DNA of 64,000 nucleotides from Ashinkailepas kermadecensis (GCA_034440615.1 JAOTOM010005179.1:645001-709000); one strand, 5' to 3'. Numbered from the stretch's first letter, positions 13,099-26,488 are shown. Translations and numbers: made by a program. The notes: generated from the sequence alone by a model not told the origin.

Positions 13099-13157
13099 CA
13101 AAGTTTGCTGATCTCACAGATGTGTGGCAAAGTTTGCTGATCTCACAGATGTGTGAC
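13099..13157. repeat. 29-bp direct duplication
   Basis: CAAAGTTTGCTGATCTCACA followed by GATGTGTG is present at 13099 and 13128, adjacent and nearly identical. Confidence 0.85.
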
Positions 13158-13475
13158 ATGTTTGTCGTCTCCGGCAGCAGCACAACATTGAGGAAAATTG
13201 CTTGCTGCAGCGGAAAGGCTTCCATAATACCCGTCTCAATGACGTGATGTTTGCATATCCTCTTTCTTTAGGCTCATGATACCGGCACAGGCAATGCAAA
13301 TATGTCACGCTGCCATCGACAATTAATATTGCAATGAATAGCGTGAACATCGGTCAGTTAGATACAGATAAAATACAGACTTGTATTGAGGTAAAACACA
13401 ATGGACTTGTGGCTATCACAACCTCGCTATAATATGATAAAACAGCAGGGCAGAAAAGGTCAAAATCACAGAACA

Positions 13476-13504
13476 GGTATTTTAGTATATAATACTAAAA
13501 TACC
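13476..13504. repeat. perfect hairpin, 13-bp arms
   Basis: GGTATTTTAGTAT, a 3-base loop, then ATACTAAAATACC. Related GCAGGGC strings lie on both sides (13445 and 13505). No further structure was seen. Confidence 0.75.
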
Positions 13505-14154
13505 GCAGGGCGAGCAGCAAGTCAGTCCGGCTTGGGCGGCACGTTAGACAGGTGCCGCCGTAGGTGGCGACCGAAGATCGGCACTGGAAGCCGCATCAGC
13601 TCGGGTGGCAACGAGCAGTGGTGCTCTGGAGCTAAATCGCCTCTTCCCCATCTTAGCGCGAGACCGGTGGACATACAAGTGATGGTCCTGACGGGTGGTT
13701 CGGTCACGAATCTCCGACACGGAGGTGAGACCATGAGCCAGTGACTCCGGCTATCCATGATGGCGCACCTTGCGCGTGAGGCACAGAGTGTGGTATCTGG
13801 TTAGGTTATCCGCACTGAGACAGCTCAATCTCCTCAGCAGATCAGAAACAGGGTCAGCCTTTTTGCGGTCGAAAATTACTTTTGCTGAGCAGTTCATAAT
13901 TTGTTTTTTTTTAATGCGAGATAAGTTATTTTTGGTTCTGTTACCGTACACAGAAATACAGTAGCGGATTTGCGAGAATATCAGGGCATTGACCAGCGCG
14001 GAGATGACAGCAGGTGGAGGTGCCCTCTCAGATGCGATAGACCCTCCAGAACTCCAAAGTAACGCCTAGTCACTTCTGAGACGAGCAATCATTTCGCTAT
14101 GGTGGAATGAAAGTGACATTTTGTGTCGCTTAAAACAAAAATTGTGTGCATCAA

Positions 14155-14525
14155 TTTCCTCCCTGAGCACATTGGCAACCTAGTGTGCCATGCCTGCATC
14201 AGCTCCTCCCTGAGCACATTGGCAACCTAATGTGCCATGTCTGGGTCAGTTGCATCCTTGAGCACATTAACAGCCTAACGTGCCGTGCCTGCACCAGTTC
14301 CTCCCTGAGCACATTGGCAACCTAATGTGCCATGTCTGGGTCAGTTGCATCCTTGAGCACATTAACAGCCTAACGTGCCGTGCCTGCACCAGTTCCTCCC
14401 TGAGCACATTGGCAACCTAATGTGCCATGTCTGGGTCAGTTGCATCCTTGAGCACATTAACAGCCCAACTTGCCGTGCCTGCACCAGTTCCTCCCTGAGC
14501 ACATTGGCAACCTAACGTGCCATGT
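14155..14525. repeat. 95-bp tandem repeat built of two related halves, about 4 copies
   Basis: Units start near 14206, 14301, 14396 and 14491 with CTCCCTGAGCACATTGGCAA. Each holds a second, diverged half beginning CTTGAGCACATTAACAGCC. The half-unit is about 46-49 bp, so the present unit arose from an older dimer. Confidence 0.85.
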
Positions 14526-14933
14526 GTTAATGTTAGTAGCCTTGGAGTGATTCAGTAGTGGATTATAACTACCTGCGAAGTGAACCATTTTCGTAGCAGT
14601 GCTCTTAGGGTGTTTTCAAATAGGAATGCATAATCCATTTCATAATTATGTGCGCGTGCTCAGAAGAAAGGATTACTTGCTAATATGGCCATCATCCGAT
14701 GTGGTTGTTTTTGGCGACTAGTGCGTACAGCATGGAGTCGGTCGTTGTGTTCTCAGCTGATTTTCAGAGTCTCCGCCTTTGCAAAAAATATTATGGGTGG
14801 TCCATCCTTCGCCTGAAGCTCCTGTAGGCGTCATCATACACTTAGCCAGCAATTGGTGGCTCCCATCTCCGCCCCAGCACATTGACGAGTTGGCAACGGC
14901 AGTCGTCGCCTGTTCCCCTGGTCTGGAGTCAAA

Positions 14934-16305
14934 GCGTGCCACACCGCACTGCTGTCCGCCTACCCACACCCCACACAATGGTCAGCGCACGGAGTCAGAG
15001 TCAGAGCGTGCCACACTGCACTACTGTCCGCCTACCCACACCCCACACAATGGTCAGCGCACGGAGTCAGAGTCAGAGCGTGCCACACCGCACTACTGTC
15101 CGCCTATCCACACCCCACACAATGATCACCGCACGGAGTCAGAGTCAGAGCGTGCCACACTGCACTACTGTCCGCCTACCCACACCCCACACAATGGTCA
15201 GCGCACGGAGTCAGATTCAGAGCGTGCCACACCGCATTACTGTCCGCCTACCCACACCCCACACAATGATCATCGCACGGAGTCAGAGTCAGAGCGTGCC
15301 ACACCGCACTGCTGTCCGCCTACCCACACCCCACACAATGGTCAGCGCACGGAGTCAGAGTCAGAGCGTGCCACACCGCACTACTGTCCGCCTACCCACA
15401 CCCCACACAATGGTCACTGCACGGAGTCAGAGTCAGAGCGTGCCACACCGCACTACTGTCCGCCTACTCACACCCCACACAATGGTCACTGCACGGAGTC
15501 AGAGTCAGAACGTGCCACACTGCACTACTGTCCGTCTACTCACACCCCACACAATGGTCACCGCACGGAGTCAGAGTCAGAGCGTGCCACACTGCACTAC
15601 TGTCCGCCTACCCACACCCCACACAATGGTCAGCGCACGGAGTCAGAGTCAAAGCGTGCCACACCGCACTACTGCCCGCCTACCCACACCCCACACAATG
15701 GTCACTACACGGAGTCAGAGTCAGAGCGTGCCACACCGCACTACTGTCCGCCTACTCACACCCCACACAATGGTCACTGCACGGAGTCAGAGTCAGAGCG
15801 TGCCACACTGCACTACTGTCCGTCTACTCACACCCCACACAATGGTCACCGCACGGAGTCAGAGTCAGAGCGTGCCACACCGCACTACTGTCCGCCTACT
15901 CACACCCCACACAATGGTCACCGCACGGAGTCAGAGTCAGAGCGTGCCACACTGTGCACACTGTCCGTCTACCCACACCCCACACAATGGTCACCGCACG
16001 GAGTCAGAGTCAGAGCGTGCCACACCGCACCACTGTCCGTCTACCCACGCCCCACACAATGATCGCCGCACGGAGTCAGAGTCAGAGCGTGCCACACTGT
16101 GCACACTGTCCGTCTACCCACGCCCCACACAATGATCGCCGCACGGAGTCAGAGTCAGAGCGTGCCACACTGTGCACACTGTCCGTCTACCCACACCCAA
16201 CACAATGGTCGCCGCAGCTCATCCCAGACCAGCACCACGACACCTCCCTAACTGCGCCTGGCCACACCGCACTACTGTCCGCCTACCCACACCCCACATA
16301 ATGGC
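14934..16305. repeat. 72-bp minisatellite, about 17-18 copies
   Basis: Each unit begins GCGTGCCACACCGCACTACT and ends CACGGAGTCAGAGTCAGA, with a regular 72-bp step (14934, 15006 and so on). Because 72 is a multiple of three, a frame without stops stays open throughout. One frame gives 427 residues of a 24-residue repeat (SESERATPHYCPPTHTPHNGQRTE) and another gives 417 residues. Two overlapping frames, both open and with no conserved domain, signal peptide or codon bias, argue that this is satellite DNA. The last three or four units carry a variant CACACTGTGCACACTGTCC segment. Confidence 0.9.
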
Positions 16306-16924
16306 TACCGCACGCTCATCCCAAACCAGCAGCACGACACCTGCCTCACAGCGCCGTGGCAGAACACCCATAGCGCGTCATTCCGGTGCTGTGTTGGTGC
16401 GCCGCAACCGCTCGCCATATGTTCCACTAATCGCGCTTGGTTGCGCCGTGTACGCCATAACCGGATGGCTGGACTGTTGGCCGTGCTACAGGCCGGTGTG
16501 TACAAACGTCGCTGTTATGCACCTCAGAAGTGATATGACGCCCCGGCATCAAATTAGAATAGTGTGCTTGGACAGTGTTTTGTGCTCCATAAAAGTGCCC
16601 ATAGTGTACATTTTATGTTGCCGTCAGGCGGGATTGCCTGCCATCTGTTGGCGGCGGCTCGAACCAGGCCCACGCCTCGACTCTTGGGCCGAATGGAGGC
16701 GATCAATAGCTGCTTTCGTGGACGTCAGCTCAACATTTTTATTCGCAAGATAATCCCGACGGCGGATATAAATTTTGTCTCGCCGTCGGGCGAAATACGA
16801 AAGAGAGATTAAAGGCAGACAGTGCAGTAGAGGGAATTTCGACGGCGCCTGTAGCGGCATAGCATTGCAGTCGGCCTGGAATACTGCCTGCCGTATTTCC
16901 GGCCAGATGTTGAGCTGCCAGTGC

Positions 16925-17435
16925 ACTGTACGGCCACAGCTACCAGTGCAGTATGCCGCCAAAGCTACTAGTGCAGTATACCGCAACAGCTGTCCGTGCA
17001 ATATACCGCAAAAGCTACTAGTGCAGCATACCGTCACAGCTGTCAGTGCACTGTACCGCCACAGCTGTCAGTGCACTGTACCGCCACAGCTGTCAGTGCA
17101 CTGTACCGCCACAGCTGTCAATGCAGTATACCGCGACAGCTGTCAGTGCAGCATACCGCCACAGCTACCAGTACAGTATGCCGTCACAGCTACTAGTGCA
17201 GCATACCGCCACAGCTGTCAGTGCAGCATACCGCCACAGATACCAGTGCACTGTACCGCCGCAGCTGCCAGTGCATTGTACCGCCACAGCTGTCAGTGCA
17301 ATATACTGCCACAGCTGTCAGTGCAGTATACCGCCACAGCTGTCAGTGCACTGAACCGCCACAGCTGTCAATGCAGTATATCGCCACAGCTACTAGTGCA
17401 GTATACCGCCACAGCTGTTAGTGCACTGTACCGCC
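16925..17435. repeat. 25-bp minisatellite with a CAGCTG E-box per unit, about 20 copies
   Basis: The consensus unit is near GTGCACTGTACCGCCACAGC plus TGTCA, stepping by 25 bp (for example TGTCA at 17041, 17066 and 17091). Most units contain CCACAGCTGTCA, hence the palindromic E-box CAGCTG. The length is not a multiple of three, so all three frames are open for long stretches. The 222-residue frame here is repeat-derived. Confidence 0.9.
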
Positions 17436-17489
17436 ACAGGTGACCAAAAATACCACTTCTTCACCGTATCATTTAAGTTCACTTTCTAT

Positions 17490-17745
17490 GCTATCTCAGC
17501 CGCCATCAGGTGCACCTACTCACACTGCTCAGCCCCATAGCCTGTCTCAGCCGCCCTCAGGTGCACTTACTCACACTGCTCAGCCCCATAGCCTGTCTCA
17601 GCCGCCCTCAGGTGCACCTACTCACACTGCTCAGCCCCATAGCCTGTCTCCGCCGCCCTCAGGTGCACCTACTCACACCGCTCAGTCCCATAGCCTGTCT
17701 CAGCCGCCCCCAGATGCACCTACTCACACTGCTCAGCCCCCAAAC
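17490..17745. repeat. 51-bp minisatellite, about 5 copies
   Basis: The unit starts CTCAGCCGCCCTCAGGTGCA and ends CAGCCCCATAGCCTGT, encoding a 17-residue repeat in an open frame. It follows the 25-bp array after about 55 bp of unique sequence, so several unrelated satellites sit back to back here. Confidence 0.9.
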
Positions 17746-18404
17746 AGCGGCAAGGAGGGGGTCTGTCCCCTCCCTCTTGTGCTTAATGTAGCATGTAGAT
17801 ATCCGTACACCAGGATCGTTTTTCTTTCACTGAGCGGAAATTCGAGCATGTGAGGAATGTGATCAAACAGGAAGGTCCATGCAATGTGTGTAAAGAATAG
17901 CAAAACTTACAGAAAGTTTTGATCACGGCCTTTCAGAATAGTAGGCCCTACAAGAGTGGATATCATATCACTAGGAGGCCCGAAAACCTATGAAGAGGCC
18001 CCATTTCATATCGTAGAATGTAATTAAAACTTTGAAGGATGGTATGAACATATTGGACTTAGTCTGTGCTATTGTGAGAGGAGGCTCCGTTTGTAGATTT
18101 AAAGGGGAACCTGCAAATTCATGACGCAAACTTGTGATGCAAATGTCAGAAGTCCCCCACAGATCCTAGCGCTTAGGAGACCCGTATGCAAATTTCAAGA
18201 AGCCGATCGTTACCTGGCCACGACTGGGCCTCTCGATACAGATTTCAGAGCTTCCTTAGCTCACAACAAAAGAAGGCATCTTCAGCTCATGACGGCTGAA
18301 GGTCCCTAAACAGATTTCAGGAGGCCCTTGCGGTCACAGCAACGGCATGCCCTAATGCAGATTCGTTCGCCTATGCTATTTAAAGCTAGACGGAATTAAT
18401 ACTT

Positions 18405-18650
18405 GGACTGCCCTAGAGCTACCCTTATTCGGTTGGGTAGTGAGGGGACTCTGTGCCCGAAGAGCAACAGGCCCTAGAGCTGCACTATAGCCTTATTCGG
18501 TTGAGCAGGAAGAGGACGTCATGTTTGATGGGTGGCAGACCCTAAAGCTGCACCATAGCCTTATTGGGTTGGACAGGAAGATGACTTGATGTCAGAGGGG
18601 CGCCAAGCCCTAGATCTGCACCATAGCCTTATTCGGTTGTGTAGGGAGAG
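18405..18650. repeat. degenerate ~65-bp tandem repeat, about 4 copies
   Basis: Units carry GCCCTAGAGCTGCA..ATAG followed by CCTTATTCGGTTG with variable spacers, at about 18409, 18472, 18540 and 18609. They are more diverged than neighbouring arrays. The preceding 17.8-18.4 kb contains loosely repeated GGCCC/AGATTTCA motifs and no gene. Confidence 0.6.
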
Positions 18651-19754
18651 ACCAATCGGAGTAATTATTCATGACGGATGCCTGGTAATTGCCAGGTTTA
18701 CGGACTTCAATGGAGGCATCCTTCCATGCATTCTTAATGCAACGACTTCAGATGAAGGTATATGTGAATGCTGCTAAGTTATGTTTGAAACCTGAAGAGT
18801 TCCCTGAATTTATAAATGTGTTGAGTACAAAGGCTGCTTATTAACTTTCTACCAGCATGCGCCAAATGGACAATATCATGCATGCGTCCTCGAACACGAT
18901 GGGTCTTCAATAAGGCCAGCTTTGTTCCTGAGGCCGAGCAATGTCGCGCCGTGTATCCGTTAGGATTTTACGAAAATTCCCATGCAAAATTCTCTTGTTT
19001 TATCAGTATCCGGAATGACAATGAAGCTCGGCCGCGTCCAATATCACCCGGAGGAGCACCTCACTATTAGAACACGTATCTCACCCCGAATGGAGTCCAG
19101 AAAATTCCTAGATTGGATTCGGCAAAGTTGATTTCAGTGCGTCTAATCTCATTTTCTGGGCCGTGCTCGCCGATATTGCAGCGCTCTCATTCAGAGTTAG
19201 GATGGTAGCGCGAGCGGCGTGCGGCGGCGTGACTTTCGGTCGGCGAGGAGGGGCGCCGACCCACCATCAGATCAGCTCAGTGGCGGCGTCACAACACGTC
19301 ACGCGACCACCCGCCACCAAACGTCAGTCACACTCGCAGAATTGGGCAGCACTTGCGGCTGCGCTATTTATGTGGTGTCGTGATGAACGCATCGGACCTC
19401 GAGTTGTAGTTTTTCAGCTCAGACTATGAGTAGTGGAAGTGTTATTATAACCAAATGTGCTAAACGATTTGGAATGTTTGAAAAAATGTGCTTAGCTATA
19501 CAGTGTATTCCCAAGTGCGATCGAAATCACACAATGAGTGTTATTTGGCTTAGAGCTGCCTTAGTCAGTAGGCTTCGAATTGACCAAAAATTCAGTCGTC
19601 GTCCAGCTAACCTTGGGGATGGTAAGGGAAATACAGAAACCATTAATTCGATCAGTATCTTAGAATAAAGCGACTAAAAGTCATAATGTAGATCGCGATT
19701 TTGTAGCATTTGTAGTCCTCTGAAGACTTTGGCTAAATTTGTGGTTTCTGCACA

Positions 19755-20672
19755 TATTTGGCTGAACTGCCTGGCATTGTGTGGTTTCTGACCGAACACA
19801 CACTGAGCACATATTGGATTAAACTGACTGTTATCCCGTGGTTTCTGACTGTACACACACTGAGCACATATTTGATTGAACTGTCTGACATTGTGTGGTG
19901 TCTGACTGAACACACACTGAACACTATCGGAATGAACTAACTGGCATTGTGTGGTTTCTGACTGAACACACACTGAGCACATTTGGGGCTGAACGGCGTG
20001 GCATTGTGTTATTTCTGACTGAACACAAACTGAACACTATCAGACTGAACTAACTGGCATTGTGTGGTTTCTGACTGAACACACACTGAGCACATTTGGG
20101 ACTGAACTGCGTGATATTGTGTTATTTCTGACTATACACACACTGAGCACATATTGGAATTAACTGCCTGGCATTGTGTAGTTTCTGACCGAGCACACAC
20201 TGAGCACATATTGGATTGAACTGTCTGACATTGTGTAGTTTCTGACCGAGCACACACTGAGCACATATTGGATTGAACTGACTGTTATCGCGTGGATTCT
20301 GACTGTACACACCCTGAGCACATATTGGACTGAACTGACTGACATTGTGTAGTTTCTGACCGAACACACACTGAGCACATATTGGATTGAACTGACTGTT
20401 ATTGCGTGGTTTCTGACTGTACACACACTGAGCACATATTGGACTGAACTGACTGACATTGTGTAGTTTCTGACCGAGCACACACTGAGCACATATTGGA
20501 TTGAACTGTCTGACATTGTGTGGTGTCTGACTGAACACACACTGAGTACATTTGGGACTGAACTGCGTGACATTGTGTTATTTCTGACTGAACACACACT
20601 GAACACTATTGGACTGAACTGACTGACATTGTGTGGCTTCTGACTGAGCACACACTGGTCACATATTGGACT
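19755..20672. repeat. ~57-bp minisatellite, about 16 copies
   Basis: The unit is near CTGACATTGTGTAGTTTCTG, then ACCGAGCACACACTGAGCAC, then ATATTGGATTGAACTGT, with length variants of 54-63 bp. Open frames on the minus strand (up to 192 residues) encode repeats of the type MCSVCVQSETTQC and are satellite-derived. Different variants (TGGTTTCTGACTG and TAGTTTCTGACCG) alternate rather than cluster. Confidence 0.9.
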
Positions 20673-20679
20673 CAGGTGC

Positions 20680-23600
20680 TGGTATATGTGGATATTCGGA
20701 CATTTCAACTTATCGCATAGCTGCTTTGATAAAACCATCTCAATGACATTGGGTCAAAATGCAACCGAAAACTACATGGAAGGATAGGTTGGAGACCTGA
20801 AACTACCCGGACAAGGTCTCGTCAATTATAACAGGGTCATAACCTCTAACGTGCGTAGGAATGGGGGAATTGGATTATGTCAGGTAGGATTATAACGCAA
20901 GCTGACATGAAAACACCGCATAGAACAATGCGATGATGTGTGATGCATTGTTGCTGTTTCGTCAAAGCCTGACAGTTAGGTCCGGCAAAATCCCTTTTCT
21001 GCTCAGTATATTTATCAAACCGAAGGTTACTGGATTTATTCATGATATTCGTGATGGCATTATACTTCACGAGTTAAATCGCGCCAGCTCGAGGATAATT
21101 TACCTTGCTTTTGGTTCTATCACATCTTCAAAACAAGATATGGGTAGGCGGTAAATGGTATGGCTTAGCTACGGCTCTGAAATTGTAAACTTATTTGCAA
21201 CCGTTTTCTGTATCTCTTGTGGTTGAATTTCCGTGTCAGGTCAAGCAGGTCAACGTCGGGGTGCAGCCCACGCCCGCCGCTTTTTCCGGACCTTGATCGC
21301 AAATCAAGCGCGATTTTGTGTTTGAAGATTGATCATATGTAAACTGAAGCATAACATAGCATGGTTGTACATGCAAAGGTCAAAGCCACCGGTCCCGTCC
21401 ACGTCAAATACCTTTAACTATTTTATGAGCTGTAGATGATCACAATTTACGAAAATGCCGGCATTCAGAGAAAGGTAATGGGGATCACTAAAGCAAAACC
21501 ATGTTCCCTCTTTGAAAATTACTTTTTTTTCAAGAAACAAACACATTCTCGTTTCTGAAAATGTCCCCAACCATTTCGAAACAAAAACTCAACTCGAATT
21601 TAGTGACCCAGTTACATTCGAAGTGAACTCGGTGTGCAAAACTACCCTGATTTAACCATTCTAACCCCGTAGTAGTCTGTATTTTAGCCTCTAGAGCGCC
21701 TGGAATACGTGTACCGTCGGGATATTTCATGTCATATCTCACTGATCTGATCGGATAACAACTTAACATCTGGAATTCGTGTAGAAAACACAATTTGCCA
21801 CCACATATTTTGGATTGTCAAGAATACTAATCAATAGGAAAGTTATGCCTCCCTCCCACCCTGCCCTGCACCCTCCGAAAAAAAATCGTTTTCTACTTTG
21901 ACAATTCATTTGGTCTGAGGACTTCATCTCAAGTCACATTTTGTATTTTCACATTTTATAATTTCTTTATACATCCATGCCTGGTTTGTTTACCAAGAAT
22001 GTTTCAACGTACATCTAAATCTCGTGACGAGGTCGTGAACTGAGTTTTACACGACCTAGCTCAGGTATCGTGAGAGCTTAGAGCGCAATTGTTGGACACA
22101 ATTCGTGCAAGTCACGTAAAGGAAAATGTACTAAATTTCAAAACGATAGCGTTAGCTGTTGAGGAGTTACCTAAGCCAAATATCAGACGGGAGTGGATTA
22201 AATTGACCCATCGCACTATGCGGGTTAACAGTTTGTCTTCAATTCACTGAAGTCGAAGTAGCAACTGCGCTGTGCTTATCTCAAATGGAAAAATATCGAT
22301 GTGTTAGACAGCTCATTGTTGAAAACCAATATTGCACCTCAGATTGTACAAGGCATTTTTGGGGTCATCTTTGAATATCGCCATTTTATTTTTCTAAGTT
22401 TTTTGCTTGGCAAGCTCAAAAAAAAAATCATTTCCCAAGCTACATTAATTTAAAAAAATGCGTATTTCCCTTATGTCGCTTACAGATGGGTCTAGAGGGT
22501 CTGGGGGATGGGTCTTGGTCTAGGTCTGTTCTCAAGCTCATTCAGGAATATCTCACAAAAGGTGTAGCTCATAATGGTTCATGTCTAAGCCTATTCATTG
22601 TAGCTTCTGTAAGGATGAAATGCGTGCATATATTTATTCAAGTAGTTCGTTGCTTTCTTTCGATTTGTAGCCACACCCTCTGTGGCTATCAGAAAAGACA
22701 GGCAACCATCGGTGGACATAAACAGATAGGACCCGTTGTGTCAATTGAGATAGAGATACCCATATTCTCCCAATGATTAATCCGTAAGCATCGTCCGTAA
22801 GCGTAGGACTTATTTGCAGGACAAATTATAAATTGGGAGCAAAACCTGGAGCGGCACGCCTTCAAACCTACTAACTTAGATGGCACACCATTGACGTGAA
22901 TTATGTTTCCCGCTAGATGCCAGGGTAACTGCATTGAGCAGTCTCTTTACGGGGCGCAATAGCTCCTGCATACATGGCAGCAACTCAAATAGTTGTTCGT
23001 GCAACCACCGGCTAGATAATGCGATTCTCAATAGCGGGCATGCTGTTATTATGCTGCTAATTTGATGCTGCTGCTCTTTCATGCAGAGACGATATATTCA
23101 GTTTTTCTTATTACATCCTTTCTCTCATCATATCTTCGTGATGTGCTATGGTCTCAGGATTACTTTGATTAATATATGTTATTTTTGCTGGCCATGACAT
23201 GCAGGACTTTTAGCCCCGGGTTGAGAATACGATCATATAGACGCATGGAAAATGAAGCAACCACACCTGAAGCAAATCTCTGGAACGAAATGGTTCGGAC
23301 TGGCCGTCCCTTTGCACCAATTAGACGCCAGAATTCAACTCCTCCCCTCCGGGCATTGGCAATTATAATTAGCATGACATGCGTAATTAAGTGGGGTGAA
23401 GAACGTCTGAGCACGACAAGGGCCCGCGGCAGAGTTTTGCAGATGATTTTCTTCATCTAGCATCATATTTTTGTTGCTTCAAAGCTATCTTAAATAATTA
23501 TGGTAAATTATGTCGGGTGTGGCACACCCGTTCTTATGCAATATGCAATACAAACACAACACAAAATGCAATATGAAGACCTAGAAACAGCCATTATTCA

Positions 23601-24540
23601 GCTTGACCGAGACACCTGGTATGTTTCAGCTGGCACCCTTGCATGCAAATTTGTTCATTCTACCGTCAGAATCCCGGTTCGCTCTTGTCGCGGGTGTGTC
23701 TCCACATAACTTATCAAGCACTCTCCCATGTCATATCATGTGTGCCCGACGATCCCTTACTTAGGTCAGCCAGCGATATTGACTGGGACTCATCAGATCC
23801 AATCATACATGGATGTAGCTTCCTACTAACTATCAGACAATGACCTGTGGAATCCTGGGTGATCCCCGGGACTTCAAGAGTTGTAGCATTACCTTTAAGG
23901 CTTTCCGTGTTAGAAAGCTATCTGTAATCAGCTTCTTGACCCCTGGAACTTTTAAACCTGTTTTTTCTGAGAAGTTGTGCGCGTGGACTCGCACATCATG
24001 TGTGTGCGACACGCTATTGCAGTCAGCTATCGATCTGGCAGGAGCACATCGGCTGCAGGATCCTGCCGCTTCGCAGTGATTCTGCCACGGCGGGGAAATA
24101 AGCTACGCTACGTGGGGGTCAAATAGGTGTGGGTCACGATCAACCAGTCTCAAATAAGTCACCCCACTGTTAGCCAGATTATCTTCCAAGGTCTGCGTAC
24201 CGGATAATTCCTTCGTGGGTGGGTGCCTGAGCAGACGAATTTTTTTCCGGCCTGAAATTGGGCAACCTGAAGAATGTGCAGTTGCGCTTCCCTCAGTCAG
24301 ACCGGACCATTATCCTCTGCCCACAACATGCCACTTAGTATTCAGCGCACCTGAAACGCTCAGGACTGCGCGACAAAGCGCACGCGCTTATTGCGTTTCA
24401 ATGCGGCTCAGAGGCCACTTTCCTACTGACGTTTGATACGCGATTTTGCTAAGAACCAGTCTTGGAACCCGCAACGACTAATTCTCAGCCGCCACCACTC
24501 CTCGGTTTTTATATTCCGCCAGGCAAAAGCCGGGTGCCTG
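20680..24540. other. unique DNA, no gene seen
   Basis: Open frames are short. The pair at 23169-23460 is open on both strands over the same stretch (95 and 94 residues) but matches nothing I know. No repeat structure was noticed. Confidence 0.55.
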
Positions 24541-24551
24541 CTCATTTCACG

Positions 24552-24711
24552 CTGTCACTGTTTTAACATCTTTCCATTGTCCGTCCAATTTCTGGGCCAT
24601 TTCCCTCTGCCATCTGGCGCCATAACCCTGAGAAGTGGATCCCTATTGGCCCGTCAGCCGCCAGCGCCCGCTAAGAGACCACCCAGCAAACTACGGTAAA
24701 TGGCAAATACG
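24552..24711 (+). repeat. dispersed ~160-bp repeat, copy 1
   Basis: The stretch from CTGTCACTGTTTTAACATC to AAATGGCAAATACG matches 26611-26769 with roughly ten differences, including a one-base indel. The ends are abrupt in both copies and no target-site duplication was seen. It may be one end of a longer retroelement or a small interspersed element; I do not recognise the family. Confidence 0.8.
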
Positions 24712-24974
24712 TCACCTACTCGGTGTCCGCTATTGCCCTCTAGTGGCGATGCCAAGAGTTAGCTTTACGGTCAATACGGACCTGTCGTGGATGACATAAA
24801 ATTCATAGATACGGACGTTGGATGAGAGGGGTAAGCGGTGCTCAAAGCGACGGTAAAGAGCTGTAAGTGGCTGCGACATATCGTATATCCCCCGAATGGT
24901 GGTGGCACACAATGTCAGGAACAGGACCGTGAAAACACCACGACACGTCCGCCTGCAAGCGTGGTGATACGCCG

Positions 24975-25455
24975 GACCGCCGGTCTGACTAGGCCGCGAC
25001 CCAACACGCGGGACCGCTGGTCTGACTGCGCCACGACCCAACACCGAGAACTGCCGGTCTGACCCGCGACCCAACACCGGGAACTGCCGGTCTGACACGC
25101 AACCCAACACGCGCGACCGCCGATCTGACCCGCGACCCAACACCGGGAACTGCCGGTCTGACCCGCGACCCAACACGCGGGACCGCGATCTGACCCGCGA
25201 CCCAACACCCGGAACCGTCTGTCTCACTGCGCCACGACCCAACACGGGGGACCGCCGATCTGACCCGCGACCCAACACCCGGAACCGTCGGTCTCACTGC
25301 GCCGCGACCCAACACCGGGAACTGCCGGTCTGACCCGCGACCCAGCACGCGCGACCGCCGATCTGACCCGCGACCCAACACCCGGAACCGTCGGTCTCGC
25401 TGCGCCGCGACCCAACACCGGGAACTGCCGGTCTGACCCGCGACCCAGCACGCGA
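24975..25455. repeat. GC-rich ~33-bp minisatellite with mixed units
   Basis: The typical unit reads CTGACCCGCGACCCAACACC, then GGGAACTGCCGGT. Other units carry CGCGACCGCCGAT or CGGAACCGTCGGTCTCACTG and CGCCGCGACCC variants, giving steps of about 31-37 bp. Long open frames on the minus strand with GVGSRVRPAVP-type repeats are by-products. Confidence 0.85.
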
Positions 25456-26395
25456 ATCACGAAATAGGTCATGCGAACGGGTGAGATAAGGCACTAGGTC
25501 AGTGGCACTGAGCATGGTCATAAACACAAAACCCGGCTTGTGTCGGAAGGGTACCCATAAAAACTGGTAGTAAAATGGATTCACCCCTTGGGCCCATGTC
25601 GAGTGGGGAGGGAATTTTATCGACGCCTTTCCCAGGATGTTGAAAGCGTCCGGTCTGGGAGGCCAGTGACTGTCCTGATGTACTGTACAGCCTTTGTCGG
25701 GCCGGCATCGCGGCCCATATTGTTGTGCCAACTGACAGACTTGTGTTTCAGATTTTGTAAAAATCGCCGGCTCTTCGTCAGCGCTGAATTCGCTATCCAT
25801 GTGGTCGGGTTATGCTGAATACCTTACACGCGCCCAGACTGAGGTAAATGACCCCGGCAGCCGGCAGCCGGTCATAGACGTGCGGCTGGGGCAGCGCAGG
25901 GGGGATATTCTCCCCGGTGCTTTGCTCCTCACTTGGCGGTGTGCACTTCTCGACACGTCATTATGACGTGATTGTGACGTCGAGTGGTGATCGCGGATGT
26001 CAGACGAGTATGTGGCAATGACCACATAATTCGGTGCCTTAGGGTGTCACGTTTTGCGAGCTCCAGTAAGACGTGATGTTAATTGCGAGGCAGGGTGGCA
26101 AAAGGCTTACCGTACGATTGGCTGCACGACACGCTGAAGCGTGTTGAGGTAACACTAATAGACATGGATGTGCTGAGCAAGCACACATCCACGTAGGTAC
26201 TCGATATTCGTTTCATAGAAATTATAATTTCCGCTTGCTTCTAAACGACAGCGAAGCAAAAAGTCATCAATATAAATTCTTCCGAACAACTTTTCTATAT
26301 GAGAATTGTTTTTTTAACTGGCATTGGGGATGAATTTGCATCACGGCCCCTTCCCTAGTCTTTCAGTCTATTAAATATTGGGGAAGAACATCATG

Positions 26396-26488
26396 TCCGA
26401 TCGATGCATTCCACAACAAGTCCAATCGATACATTACACAGGTCCAATCGATGCATTACACAAGTCCAATCGAAACATTACACAACAA
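26396..26488. repeat. 22-bp tandem repeat, 4 copies
   Basis: GTCCAATCGATGCATTACAC and relatives start at 26398, 26420, 26442 and 26464. Most units contain ATCGAT. The flanks 25.46-26.39 kb show no gene. Confidence 0.8.

Noticed and set aside
14779..16062. 427-residue protein
   Set aside because: Produced by a 72-bp satellite, with a second frame equally open; no domain.
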